A stretch of 64,000 nt of DNA from Darwinibacter acetoxidans_A (GCA_041936745.1 JBHGWS010000001.1:4533-68532), one strand, 5' to 3'. Shown: positions 1 to 8,409, counted from the stretch's first letter. The notes: generated by a model from the letters alone, not told the origin. Made by a program: numbers and translations.

Positions 1-522
1 CCGGCAGTGGCCGTTGCCTCAACCGCCGCACAAGGATTTATGATAGGTTTAGTAACAGCGGTCATTTTAGTTGCAGCCGGCTTGTTGGATTCCCTGTTTG
101 CTTTGGTTTTAGCGGAAAATATCAGGCCGATCGGCAGAATTGCTGTTTTGATAGTCCTAACTGTGGCAACACACAGTTTGCTTCTGCAAATTGAACCGGG
201 CCTAGTCGCTGAACTCGGTATTTTCTTACCCCTTTTGGTCGTAAACAGTTTAGTTATTTACAGTTTGGGACAAGATTTGCCACCGGGCGCAGCGATTCTG
301 GATGCAGTGGGGAAAAGCCTGGGATTTATAGGTGCCTTGATTGTCATTGGCCTTGTGCGCGAGTTTTTAGGTGCCGGTACTTTGTTTGGGGTGACAGTTC
401 TAAAAACGGTTTTACCGCCACTTTCTTTGGCCAATTCGGTGCCGGGGGGCTTAATTATAGTGGGCTTTCTTTTGGCATTAGCCAACAAATTGACAGGACG
501 GGGAGGCGAGCAGCATGACTGA
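1..522 (+). CDS. rnfE: RnfE/NqrD-like membrane subunit (5' end missing)
   Basis: The frame is open to base 1, so this is the C-terminal 173 codons; about 25-30 residues lie outside. In the family, RnfE pairs with RnfA as an inverted-topology membrane dimer inside ion-pumping Rnf (ferredoxin:NAD) or Nqr complexes. The visible protein is nearly all membrane helix and carries family landmarks in order: ASTAAQGF near the start, LGIFLPL, then VREFLGAGTLFG. Odd: the family motif VVNC or VTNC, whose Cys is an iron-sulfur ligand, reads VVNS here (Ser codon 247-249). The other ligand Cys would lie just left of base 1. It overlaps the next gene by 8 bases, so the two are translationally coupled. Rnf versus Nqr cannot be settled from this fragment. 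Confidence 0.75.
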   Translation, partial: PAVAVASTAAQGFMIGLVTAVILVAAGLLDSLFALVLAENIRPIGRIAVLIVLTVATHSLLLQIEPGLVAELGIFLPLLVVNSLVIYSLGQDLPPGAAILDAVGKSLGFIGALIVIGLVREFLGAGTLFGVTVLKTVLPPLSLANSVPGGLIIVGFLLALANKLTGRGGEQHD

Positions 523-1048
523 AGGAATGGAACTTTTGGCTCAAACCATAATCAGCGGGAACTTACTTTTAATCCAAGGCCTGGGACTTTACGCCCTAAC
601 TCGCTATACCAAGAGTGTTAAACAGGCGGCGAAAAGCGGTGGAATCACTGCAGGGGCAATGTTCATCGGCAGCTTGGTACTTTGGGCTTTAAACGGCGTT
701 AGTTTTAATTCTCCCTCGGCGCAGATTGGGTTTTATACTTTAGTTGGAGTATGTTCCGCGGTTGCAGCCCAAAAACTGTTTAATCCCGAATTTTCCGTTG
801 AGGAAGGAATGTTTGACAGTGCAGTGGTCGGCTCCCTACTTTTACTGTGCCAAAACAACGTGCTTGGGGTGGATGGGATTTGGACCGCTTTAGGCGCCGG
901 CGCGGGCTATTTTCTCGCCCTCACCGTTATGGCAACTCTGCGTGAGCGTTTGGAACTCGCTCCCGTGCCCAAAGCCCTGCAGGGGACGCCTATCATGTTG
1001 ATTACTGCGGGCCTCTTAGCAGTAGCACTGCTCGGGTTCCGCTTTTAA
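515..1048 (+). CDS. rnfA: RnfA/NqrE-like membrane subunit lacking the usual cysteines
   Basis: A 177-residue, almost wholly hydrophobic protein, a little shorter than usual RnfA (about 190). The C-terminal signature is clear: RERLELAPVPKA followed by PIMLITAGLLAVALLGF, which matches the RERL..VP..F/LITAGL pattern of RnfA/NqrE. In known complexes RnfA contributes two Cys ligands to a 2Fe-2S cluster at the RnfA-RnfE interface. Here LGLCPF is replaced by LGLYAL (Tyr26) and TTNCAVLG by CQNNVLG (Asn114); a lone Cys112 sits two positions off. The subunit fold looks retained but the redox site does not. It is the last gene of its cluster: an 81-base gap and comEA follow, with no rnfB. Confidence 0.75.
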   Translation: MTEGMELLAQTIISGNLLLIQGLGLYALTRYTKSVKQAAKSGGITAGAMFIGSLVLWALNGVSFNSPSAQIGFYTLVGVCSAVAAQKLFNPEFSVEEGMFDSAVVGSLLLLCQNNVLGVDGIWTALGAGAGYFLALTVMATLRERLELAPVPKALQGTPIMLITAGLLAVALLGFRF

Positions 1049-1129
1049 TTGTAAAGAAGATTCAGATAAAGGCAGGTATTCGAGGAACGCTGGAGAACCA
1101 AGGAAATACCCGGGGAAAAGGGGGAACCA

Positions 1130-1507
1130 ATGAAAAATAAACAACGGGTAATTCTTTTGGGGCTCATACTTTTAAGTTTGGTGTACCAAGGGGTGCGGTG
1201 GCAGGCGGGCAGCGGAGTAGTAGAAACCGTGCTGGATCTTGGCCCGGCCGGTGTCAGGGTTCAGGCCGCTTCTGAACCGGAGCGCCACTGCTCTTTAGTA
1301 CACGTGAACACCGCGGGGATGGCGGAATTACAGACTCTGCCGGGAATTGGCCCTGTCTATGCGGAGCGAATCATTATCGAAAGGCGTGAAAAGCCTTTCG
1401 TACGCAAGCGTGATCTGTTAAGGGTTGCGGGGATCGGGGAAAAACGCCTGGCACAGATCATTGATTTAATCTGCCTCTATCCGGAAGGCAATGACGAAGA
1501 TAAGTAA
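1130..1507 (+). CDS. comEA: ComEA-type helix-hairpin-helix DNA-binding protein
   Basis: A 125-residue protein with one N-terminal membrane anchor (about residues 7-25) and a C-terminal pair of helix-hairpin-helix motifs. HVNTAGMAELQTLPGIGP and the LLRVAGIGEKRL segment are the typical ComEA repeats. ComEA binds double-stranded DNA at the outer membrane face and hands it to the ComEC channel. The SLBB domain seen in many ComEA proteins is absent, and only about 30 residues separate anchor and HhH domain. The start is the ATG after GGGGGAACCA. The 3' end overlaps comEC by 17 bases, so the two are one unit. Confidence 0.88.
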   Translation: MKNKQRVILLGLILLSLVYQGVRWQAGSGVVETVLDLGPAGVRVQAASEPERHCSLVHVNTAGMAELQTLPGIGPVYAERIIIERREKPFVRKRDLLRVAGIGEKRLAQIIDLICLYPEGNDEDK

Positions 1508-3773
1508 TTTTTTCATCTTATTTCCCCTCCTGGCTCTGGGAATCCTTTATGGTTCCCGGAGCCATGTTTCTCCCCACCTTTTTATTTGGCTGCTCCTGCT
1601 CATACCTTTATGGCTTTGGCTGGAGTATAAAGGCAGAAAAGCAGCCGGCTTGGTTTACTGGGCCGTTCTCACGGGAGCCATAACTGCTCTCGGTTGCCTG
1701 GCAGCGGCGCCCCAAGCAGCGGATTGGCCGAAAGACCCGCAAAAACTGACTGCTGTGGTAAAGTCGGTGCAAACCCTCAGCAGCGATCAGAGGGTGCTGG
1801 TGACTACAATTCCGCAAAAATTGGGCCTGGCCCTGCATTTACCGCTGGATGTGCCTGTGTCGGCCGGTGATTACATAGAGTTTAAAGGCACGATTACAAC
1901 GCCGCCTTCAGCTCCTAATCCCGGGATGTTTTCTTACAGAGATTATTTAAACCAATTGGGGGTTTGGGGCCTCTGCTATCCCGTGGAGTTTACGATTCAA
2001 AAAAGGGTGCAGCGCAGCGTTTTGGCCCGCCTGCGGGAATGGTGCTTGCAGAATATAAACAGGGATCTGGATGATCCCGGGCTAGTTTCGGCCTTGGTGT
2101 TAGGTGACCGGGCGGGCTTATCGCAAGAGAGGCGGGAAAATTGGCGCCTCTTAGGCATCAACCACCTTTTAGCCATTTCAGGCATGCACGTGGGTTTGGC
2201 CGCTCTGTTTTTCGCTTTGTTTCTTAAACGGCTGCCCCTGCGGCCTCTTTTTAGGCTGCTTTTGACGCAGGTATTCCTCTTAGCTTATATCCTCCTGGCG
2301 GGAAACAGCGCTTCCGCCTGGCGGGCTTTCGCCGCCTTTGCCCTAGGCGGTTTGGGAAATCACCGCAGGCTGCTTTTAAACCCTCTGCACATCTGGTCTT
2401 TGGTTGGCTTCACTCTGCTTGTGGCCCAGCCGCAGCTTCTTTTTCAAAAAGCATTTACGCTTTCCTTTGTCGCTTCCGGCGGAATTCTGCTTTGGATGCC
2501 CGTCTTACGCTGCCAAAAAGGCGGCGCTTTTTGGCGTTATCTGATTAATTCTATGGCCGTTTCCGTAATCGCACAGCTCAGCTTGGCACCTCTTCTCCTC
2601 CATTATTTCGCCGAAATAGCTGTTTTGGGACCTCTTGCTACCTTGGTCTTTCTCCCCTTTACGGCGGTAATTTTGGCCGGGGGTTTTCTGGCAGCTTTAG
2701 GGCTGGGCCCTTGGGGTGTGGCACAGCTTTTGAATGCAGTGATTCGGTGCGTAACCATCTTAGAGAATTCATTAGTTCCTTACGCCCTCCAGTGGCAGCC
2801 TCAATATTTAAGCCAGGGTGAGATTTTACTTTGGTGGGCATTTTTTATCTATGCCGGCTGGCGCCTCCGGCGGCCCCGCTTAACAGTGCCTAAAAACACA
2901 TACCGCCGCCTGCTCTATCTCTTCTTACTCATCTGTTTAATCAGCGGGCTGCCTGCTTTCATTCGCCGGCCCTTAGAAGTAACTGCGTTGAATGTTGGGC
3001 AGGGAGACTGTTTTTTTATTCGGACTCCCGGCGGCCTCAATTTATTAGTTGACGGCGGCGGTGACAGCCCCTATTGGCAGGCCAGAGGCCGCAACGTGGG
3101 CAGGGAGCGCGTTTTACCCTACCTGCGCCGGCGGGGCGTGGCTAAGTTAGATGCGGTCATTTTATCCCATCCCCACGAAGATCACCTCTTTGGGCTGTTG
3201 GCGGTCTTAGAAGAGCTGGAAGTTGCAGTAGTGATCGATAACGGCCAGGCCCATCCCACGCCAACTTACGAGCGTTATCTCGATCTGATTAGCGCTAAGA
3301 ATATTCCCCATGTGGCCGCCAGGCGCGGCGAGCGCCTTGTTTTGGAAAGGGGCATCAGCCTGGAAATTCTTCACCCGGGCAGGCTGCTTGCGGGTACGGA
3401 TTCTGACGCCAATAATAATTCTTTAGTTTTTCAGCTCGCCTACGGGCGGGTCAAGATGTTGTTTACAGGCGATATTGAACTACCTGTTTTGTACGATCTG
3501 GTGGCGATACAAGGAGAGCACCTTGAATCAAAGTGGTTGAAAGTACCTCACCACGGCAGTCGGAGCAGTTTTTATCCGGAATTTTACGATGCTGTCGATC
3601 CCGCGTTTGCCGTAATACCCGCGGGGGAAGGCAACCTGTTCGGCCATCCTCACCCGGAGGTAACAAGTTTATTTAACCAAAAGGGCATTCGTTGGAGCAC
3701 ACCCGGCGCGGGCCCGGTCAGATTTTTTGTTTGGTGGGGTTTTTTCAGCAGGTTTTTATCTGCGGCACACTGA
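1491..3773 (+). CDS. comEC: ComEC/Rec2 DNA uptake channel
   Basis: A 760-residue polytopic membrane protein predicted to carry single-stranded DNA across the membrane during natural transformation. Order of parts: N-terminal helices, an extracellular OB-like domain (about 60-180), the competence membrane domain (about 190-480, containing the LAISGMHVGL signature), and a C-terminal metallo-beta-lactamase-like domain (about 495-745) with SHPHEDHLFG near residue 560 and VPHHGSRSSF near 685. The metal-binding HxHxDH motif is intact, so the domain could be a nuclease. Full length. comEB, common between comEA and comEC, is absent. The next gene, holA, often follows comEC. Confidence 0.93.
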   Translation: MTKISNFFILFPLLALGILYGSRSHVSPHLFIWLLLLIPLWLWLEYKGRKAAGLVYWAVLTGAITALGCLAAAPQAADWPKDPQKLTAVVKSVQTLSSDQRVLVTTIPQKLGLALHLPLDVPVSAGDYIEFKGTITTPPSAPNPGMFSYRDYLNQLGVWGLCYPVEFTIQKRVQRSVLARLREWCLQNINRDLDDPGLVSALVLGDRAGLSQERRENWRLLGINHLLAISGMHVGLAALFFALFLKRLPLRPLFRLLLTQVFLLAYILLAGNSASAWRAFAAFALGGLGNHRRLLLNPLHIWSLVGFTLLVAQPQLLFQKAFTLSFVASGGILLWMPVLRCQKGGAFWRYLINSMAVSVIAQLSLAPLLLHYFAEIAVLGPLATLVFLPFTAVILAGGFLAALGLGPWGVAQLLNAVIRCVTILENSLVPYALQWQPQYLSQGEILLWWAFFIYAGWRLRRPRLTVPKNTYRRLLYLFLLICLISGLPAFIRRPLEVTALNVGQGDCFFIRTPGGLNLLVDGGGDSPYWQARGRNVGRERVLPYLRRRGVAKLDAVILSHPHEDHLFGLLAVLEELEVAVVIDNGQAHPTPTYERYLDLISAKNIPHVAARRGERLVLERGISLEILHPGRLLAGTDSDANNNSLVFQLAYGRVKMLFTGDIELPVLYDLVAIQGEHLESKWLKVPHHGSRSSFYPEFYDAVDPAFAVIPAGEGNLFGHPHPEVTSLFNQKGIRWSTPGAGPVRFFVWWGFFSRFLSAAH

Positions 3774-3797
3774 ATAGACAAAGTGGAGGGATTTAAT

Positions 3798-4784
3798 GTG
3801 CAGCGCGTTTTGGAAAACATTAAAACAAAACCCCTGCCGCGGGCCTTTCTTGTCCACGGCCCCGAAACGGCCTGGCACGAGGCGGTTTTTAAGGCTTTGC
3901 GGGAAAAGATAGCCGCAGAAGGATTCATTGAATGGAATTGGTCGCTCTTCATCGGTACAAAAGATTTCGATGAAACACCTCTTTTAACGGATTTGGCCGC
4001 GATTCCTTGGGGCGGCACGGCCAAGATTGCGATTTTGAAAGAAGCACATTTAATACCTGCCGCCACAATGGATAAAGTGGCCCAATGGTTGGAGAACCAT
4101 CCTAAAGCCAATTGTTTAGCTGTCTTTTTACCCCGTTTGGACCGGCGGTTAAAATATGTGAAGACGATGCAGAGTATTGCCTGGGAGATTGAATGCCTGC
4201 CGCTGCAAGGCGAACGTTTAGTCAGGTATGTGCAGGATTACTGCCTGAGCCAAAGCAGGCGGCTCCAGCGGCCCGCCGTGGAAGCTTTATTGGCAAGAAC
4301 AGGCTCCGGTTTGTTTTTCATCCACAACGAATTAGATAAGCTGATTGCTGCAACTGAAGGCAGGGACGAAATCACCCGAGATGATGTGCTTTCTTTAACT
4401 TCGCTGTCGCCGGCACAGATCGCCGGCGATGCCGTGTTTCGAATGACGGACTTTTTAGCGCAGCGCAAGCGGCGGGAAGCGCTGGAGGTTTTAGACCTTT
4501 TGCTTGCGGCGGGGGAATCCCCCCTGCGTATCCTGCCCCTTTTGGAAAGGCACTTAAGATTACTTTTGGCCGCTAAAACCAGAACAGGGTCTTTAGAAAA
4601 GACCGCCCGGCAGATGGGCGAAAGCAGCAGCTATGCACTGCAGAAAATCCAAGCCCAGGCAAAAAAACATTCCATGCCGGAAATCTTCGCGGGTTTTTCC
4701 CACGTTGTCTATGCCGACCGGGAAATGAAACTGGGGGCTGCCGGGGACCAAATCTTACGAGAGTTGATCGTTAAATTAACTTAA
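3798..4784 (+). CDS. holA: DNA polymerase III delta subunit
   Basis: Predicted delta subunit of the clamp loader, which opens the sliding clamp. The 328-residue product has the family pattern: an N-terminal AAA-like segment beginning RAFLVHGPETAWHEAVF, a central domain with LPLQGERLVRYV, and a C-terminal collar rich in helices (ESPLRILPLLERHLRLLL). Delta lacks a true Walker A motif and so does this protein. An upstream in-frame GTG exists at 3783, but GGAGGG at 3785-3790 lies 7 bases before GTG 3798, which I take as the start. It is separated from comEC by a short gap and faces rpsT across a shared terminator. Confidence 0.88.
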   Translation: MQRVLENIKTKPLPRAFLVHGPETAWHEAVFKALREKIAAEGFIEWNWSLFIGTKDFDETPLLTDLAAIPWGGTAKIAILKEAHLIPAATMDKVAQWLENHPKANCLAVFLPRLDRRLKYVKTMQSIAWEIECLPLQGERLVRYVQDYCLSQSRRLQRPAVEALLARTGSGLFFIHNELDKLIAATEGRDEITRDDVLSLTSLSPAQIAGDAVFRMTDFLAQRKRREALEVLDLLLAAGESPLRILPLLERHLRLLLAAKTRTGSLEKTARQMGESSSYALQKIQAQAKKHSMPEIFAGFSHVVYADREMKLGAAGDQILRELIVKLT

Positions 4785-4790
4785 GAACGA

Positions 4791-4826
4791 AAAAAACGCC
4801 TCATCCAACCGGAAGGGCGTTTTTTT
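4791..4826. terminator. Bidirectional rho-independent terminator (holA / rpsT)
   Basis: A 10-bp stem, AAAAAACGCC (4791-4800) with GGCGTTTTTT (4816-4825), closes a 15-base loop. A-tracts on one side and T-tracts on the other let it stop both holA on the plus strand and rpsT on the minus strand. Confidence 0.85.
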
Positions 4827-4827
4827 T

Positions 4828-5088
4828 CTACGCCTGAGCGGCTAATCGTTTAGACAAACGGGATTTTTTGCGCGCCGCCGTGTTTTTATGGATAATCCCT
4901 CTCGCCGCGGCCTTGTCTAAAGCCCGGATCGCTTTTTTAAGGTAAGCTGGTGCGTTTTCGGGGTCGTTCTCCAACGCCTGTTCAAACCGCCTTACGTTAT
5001 TTTTAAGCGCAGTTTTCCTGGCCATATTAGCACGGCGTTTTTTTTCGTTAACCAGGATTCTTTTTTTTGCAGATCTACTGGTTGCCAA
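4828..5088 (-). CDS. rpsT: 30S ribosomal protein S20
   Basis: An 86-residue, Lys/Arg/Ala-rich protein. MATSRSAKKRILVNEKKR and the ending KNTAARKKSRLSKRL are typical of S20, which binds 16S rRNA early in 30S assembly. It lies convergent to holA, as in many Bacillota where rpsT is a lone gene beside holA and gpr. A strong ribosome site (AGGGGAGGTG reading on the minus strand, about 5095-5105) and a near-consensus sigma-A promoter precede it. Confidence 0.96.
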   Translation of the reverse strand: MATSRSAKKRILVNEKKRRANMARKTALKNNVRRFEQALENDPENAPAYLKKAIRALDKAAARGIIHKNTAARKKSRLSKRLAAQA

Positions 5089-5122
5089 GATACTTCACCT
5101 CCCCTGGCAAATTCACCTTGTA

Positions 5123-5151
5123 ATTATATCATTTGGCAGGTGTGAATTCAA
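5123..5151 (-). promoter_or_regulatory. Sigma-A promoter of rpsT
   Basis: On the minus strand TTGAAT (5146-5151) is followed after exactly 17 bases by a perfect TATAAT (5123-5128). The start point would fall about 25-30 bases upstream of the rpsT ATG. Confidence 0.85.
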
Positions 5152-5511
5152 GCTGCCGGGGCCCTGATTCGTACTCAGTTTTAAACTGAACATTTCGGAT
5201 TCTCTGTCAGATTGCCGCCGCGATTGGGGCGAAACTTGCTGTTCCGTAAATGTTTTCCGGACAGGAGTTGAAAAAACCCCTAATCCCAACTGCGTGCCAA
5301 GACGGAGGGTTCCTTCTCATGAATAGTTTAACTTGGATCCACCGCCTTTGCAACGGTTTTAGAAAAACTTTAGGCCATCTTGACCGCATTTAGCCGAGAA
5401 ACGGCAAAAGAGACGGTTCCCTGCCAAACTGCACGTTTTGTTCCCGGAAGAGGGGCACCCTTGGGATTTTAAATTAGGGCTCTCAAGCATTAGACTTCGG
5501 AGCCTGCCTTG
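5152..5511. other. Gene-free stretch between rpsT and gpr
   Basis: About 360 bases between the divergent rpsT and gpr genes. I see no convincing coding frame, terminator, riboswitch or repeat. The only sizeable frame (minus strand, 5207-5389, 60 codons) has no ribosome site and an unlikely composition. Several short inverted repeats are present (for example AGTTTTAAACT near 5177) but none forms a persuasive RNA gene. Confidence 0.5.
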
Positions 5512-5540
5512 GAATAACTCTTTCCGTTTGGGTTAATCTA
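5512..5540 (+). promoter_or_regulatory. Possible sigma-G/F-type promoter of gpr
   Basis: GAATA (5512-5516), 17 bases, then TAATCTA (5534-5540). This resembles the forespore sigma-G pattern (GNATR, about 18 bases, CATNNTA) with one -10 mismatch. The start would fall only just before the ribosome site. The call rests on motif resemblance and on gpr being a sigma-G/F gene in Bacillus. Confidence 0.35.
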
Positions 5541-5561
5541 ACAAGGAAGGGAGGTAAATTG

Positions 5562-6635
5562 ATGCAGGAACGGGAAGATAAAGCTTTTTTTGAAAAGTAC
5601 AATGTGCGCACCGATCTGGCTTTAGAATCTCACCAAGTCATAATGGAAAAGGAGGCTTCACCCGAACTGCCGGGTGTGAAGGTCCGCACGGAAGAAACGA
5701 AGGATGCGGTGATTACCCGCATTACCGTGGAAAACGATTTGGGGGCCCGCATGATGGGAAAAGCCCCCGGCAACTACTCCACTATTGAAGCACCGGCGCT
5801 GCGCCAGCACAATCGGGATATTCAAGAAGATATTGCACAGCTTTTAACTCGAGAATTGGAATGGTTTTTGGCAGAAGCGGAATTGGGCGCAGAAGACAGT
5901 ATTTTAATTGTAGGTTTGGGGAATTGGAACGCAACCCCGGACGCTTTGGGGCCCAGGGTCATTGAAAACCTGATGGTTACCAGGCACCTTTTGGAATTGT
6001 CCCCACCTGAGCTGCGGGAGGGTTTACGGCCCGTTGCCGCCGTTGCCCCGGGTGTTTTAGGTTTAACCGGCATCGAAACGGGTGAAATCATCATGGGTGT
6101 GGTCGATAGGATAGGTGCAAAAGCCGTGATCTGCATAGATGCCCTTGCCAGCCGCAGCGTAGACAGGCTCTGCAGTACAATTCAGATTTCCGATACGGGC
6201 ATCCACCCGGGTTCAGGCGTGGGTAACCGCCGTTTAGCCATCAACGAGGAGACGTTGGGGATTCCCGTTATCGCTATCGGCATTCCTACAGTGGTCCATG
6301 CGGTCACAATAGTATCCGATGCCATGGACCTTTTGGAGAAAGGCAGTGTTGAGCCGCCGCCGGGGGAGAAGTTGCCCGAACGGACAGAATTTGAAGTAGA
6401 TCCCCAGTTTTTGATGAGCGAGGAAAACGGCAAGGTACCTCCCAACGTTAGTGCAGGTGCGGATAAACGGCAGCTCATCGGCCAAGTGCTGGAGCCTTAC
6501 ATGGGTTCCATGATCGTGACACCGAAAGAAATAGATCAGCTGATCGATGAGGTCTCGGACGTTGTGGCGGGGGCTTTGAATACTTCGTTTCACGAAGGTG
6601 TCAGCTACGACGAAATCTTTAAATACTTAAGCTAG
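5562..6635 (+). CDS. gpr: Germination protease GPR
   Basis: GPR degrades small acid-soluble spore proteins during germination and is made as an inactive zymogen in the forespore. The 357-residue product has the N-terminal processing region (KYNVRTDLALE), the core ILIVGLGNWNATPDALGP near residue 110, and the conserved GIPTVVHAVTIV near 245. The start is ATG 5562, 7 bases after GGAAGGGAGG; an in-frame TTG sits one codon upstream. The stop codon shares the CTAG at 6632-6635 with the convergent GerMN gene. It indicates a spore-forming organism. Confidence 0.95.
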   Translation: MQEREDKAFFEKYNVRTDLALESHQVIMEKEASPELPGVKVRTEETKDAVITRITVENDLGARMMGKAPGNYSTIEAPALRQHNRDIQEDIAQLLTRELEWFLAEAELGAEDSILIVGLGNWNATPDALGPRVIENLMVTRHLLELSPPELREGLRPVAAVAPGVLGLTGIETGEIIMGVVDRIGAKAVICIDALASRSVDRLCSTIQISDTGIHPGSGVGNRRLAINEETLGIPVIAIGIPTVVHAVTIVSDAMDLLEKGSVEPPPGEKLPERTEFEVDPQFLMSEENGKVPPNVSAGADKRQLIGQVLEPYMGSMIVTPKEIDQLIDEVSDVVAGALNTSFHEGVSYDEIFKYLS

Positions 6636-7189
6636 TGCCTCTTTAAGGGCCTTTGAATAAGGATGTGGCCGCCAATTGATTCTATTTCCCTGCCCTCCAC
6701 GAGTATATGTACTTTTTCAATGTAGTCGAATTCCGTAAGTGTATTGACGATGGCCTCTACCAAGTACGCTTCTATTAAAGAACCGCCGTTAAAGTCGTCT
6801 ACTATTTCACCGCTGAAATTTACTGTAGCTGTACCCCCTTGAATGTCAAGGCCTAAAATTCTGGTTGTGTGAGGCACAGACTCCATCAAATCTTCCGAGG
6901 CTAACGGCCCGTTTAATAAAGCCTGTAAAGCGACGGCAGGGGTTACCTCCCCGGCAATCTGCCTGTGCACGGGGACCAGCCAGAAATTCGTTGGATCAGA
7001 TGCAATCAGGTAAATTTGGGCACTCGTCTGCCTGTTTTCCTTCCATTGCGCGGCGGTGGCTTCTTTGGCCTGAGCAAGATCAGCTTCCAAAGAGGCCACC
7101 TTGTCGTTGAGCAGAAAGATTTGATATAAGCCGCAAACAAAGCTGATGGCAAGTAAAATCAGGCCGGCAATTTTTAAACAGCGCACCAT
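6632..7189 (-). CDS. Membrane-anchored GerMN-domain protein
   Basis: A 185-residue protein with a short cytoplasmic start, one membrane helix (about residues 6-27), a short coiled-coil-like stretch (NDKVASLEADLAQAK), then a GerMN domain (about 55-180) with the pattern VTPAVALQALLNGP, VNFSGEI and AEAIVNTL-type helices. GerMN domains occur in sporulation and germination protein GerM and in exported lipoproteins such as LpqB; they are thought to act outside the membrane. The frame extends 55 codons further upstream, but ATG 7187-7189 follows AAGAGGTGAG and heads the membrane helix, so I start there. It is divergent from spoIIP, which makes a spore-envelope role plausible but unproven. Confidence 0.8.
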   Translation of the reverse strand: MVRCLKIAGLILLAISFVCGLYQIFLLNDKVASLEADLAQAKEATAAQWKENRQTSAQIYLIASDPTNFWLVPVHRQIAGEVTPAVALQALLNGPLASEDLMESVPHTTRILGLDIQGGTATVNFSGEIVDDFNGGSLIEAYLVEAIVNTLTEFDYIEKVHILVEGREIESIGGHILIQRPLKRH

Positions 7190-7277
7190 CTCACCTCTTT
7201 TCCGCCCTTGGGCTAAGTTTAGTCTATCATATTTTGCCGGCGGGACAAATATATTTGGGAAGAGAAGAGGTGGTGAG

Positions 7278-8348
7278 ATGAGGTTTAGATTAAGGCGCAC
7301 TTCCGCCAGGCTGCGCCGCCGCTTGCACTCCTTTCCTAAATTACCGGGAATCATCTTCCCGGTAGTTTTAGCTTTAATTTTTTTTAGCCTTGTTTTCAGC
7401 GGCTACCACCTGCTTTTTGATGACAGCAACCTCGATCATTCCCTTGCCCGCACTTTGCTGCGGCGGGGTTTGCCCATCGCCTGGGAAGAAGAACCGAACG
7501 GAGGCCTTCTTGATGTCCGCTCTTTAATTTATCTTTTGACTGATTACGATCTAAAGGATCCCTTAACTATCTTAGAAGAGACACTGCCGTTTTTTGCCCG
7601 CTCTCTGCCCGGGTTTAGAATTTGGGAGGAAAGGCCTTTTGTCTTTGTGCAGGAGTTATCCTTTGCACCCGATCCCATCCGCCCGGCTCCCGCAGACTCC
7701 GTTTTCGAGCAGAAAACAGCCGCCCGGGCTTTAATTTACCATACGCACACATCAGAAATGTATTTGGGACGGACTGTTTCGGCAAGCCAATCAAACCAGG
7801 CCCACTACCAATTCCGCAACCTGGCGGATCCGGCCATTACCGGTGTCATGGCGGTCGGGCGGCACTTAACTAACGCCCTCAATCAATTAGGGATAAAAAC
7901 ACTGCATGAAACCCGCATCCACACTCTGCCTAACATCAACCATTCCTACAGCAACTCGGAAAAAACCGTGCGGGAAATTCTGGCCAAACAGCGGGAGTTG
8001 GAAATGGTAATTGATCTACACCGCGATGCGGGCGTGCCCAATCCCAGTACGGTCATCAACGGCCGCAGCGTGGCCCGCCTGGCCTTAGTAATTGGTACAG
8101 CGGAAAGAATCCCGTTGGTGCATGCCAACTACCAAGCCAACCTTGATTTTGCCCAGAGGATTAAAGATGTCTGCGATGAGATGTACCCCAGCCTGATGCG
8201 GCCCATCCAGGTGAGGCAGGATGCCCGCTACAATCAGCATTTACATCCGAAAAGTATTATTATAGAATTAGGGTCTGTGGAGAACACTCTAGAAGAAGCC
8301 CTATTAGCCGCGGAACTTTTGGCAAACGTTCTTGCCCGGGTACTCTAA
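7278..8348 (+). CDS. spoIIP: Stage II sporulation protein SpoIIP
   Basis: SpoIIP is a membrane-anchored peptidoglycan amidase/endopeptidase that works with SpoIID to drive engulfment. The 356-residue product has a basic start, a membrane helix (about 25-45), and a C-terminal catalytic domain: YHTHTSEMY near residue 155, VIDLHRDAG near 248, and the closing IIIELGSVENT. The metal-binding His and Glu residues of the family are in place. The frame is open further upstream, but ATG 7278 follows AGAGGTGG. The gpr-spoIIP-lepA order follows B. subtilis, except that the inserted GerMN gene is reversed and murJ takes the yqxA position. Confidence 0.93.
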   Translation: MRFRLRRTSARLRRRLHSFPKLPGIIFPVVLALIFFSLVFSGYHLLFDDSNLDHSLARTLLRRGLPIAWEEEPNGGLLDVRSLIYLLTDYDLKDPLTILEETLPFFARSLPGFRIWEERPFVFVQELSFAPDPIRPAPADSVFEQKTAARALIYHTHTSEMYLGRTVSASQSNQAHYQFRNLADPAITGVMAVGRHLTNALNQLGIKTLHETRIHTLPNINHSYSNSEKTVREILAKQRELEMVIDLHRDAGVPNPSTVINGRSVARLALVIGTAERIPLVHANYQANLDFAQRIKDVCDEMYPSLMRPIQVRQDARYNQHLHPKSIIIELGSVENTLEEALLAAELLANVLARVL

Positions 8349-8409
8349 AAGGAGTTTGGGCCGGCGGGGCGAATCTACTTTTGGTGCAAAAAATGAGAGG
8401 GCGGGAGAT

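Noticed and set aside
1049..1129. Possible c-di-AMP or other riboswitch before comEA (GGAGAACC and GGGGGAACC segments, GGTATT/AATACC repeat)
   Set aside because: Only 81 bases, no terminator or sequestering hairpin, and the conserved core of known classes is not present.
5207..5389. 60-codon minus-strand frame between rpsT and gpr
   Set aside because: No ribosome site, odd composition and no recognisable pattern.
7190..7277. Divergent promoters between the GerMN gene and spoIIP
   Set aside because: Several A/T-rich hexamers (for example ATATTT, TATGAT) exist but none has a partner at proper spacing for sigma-A or sigma-E.
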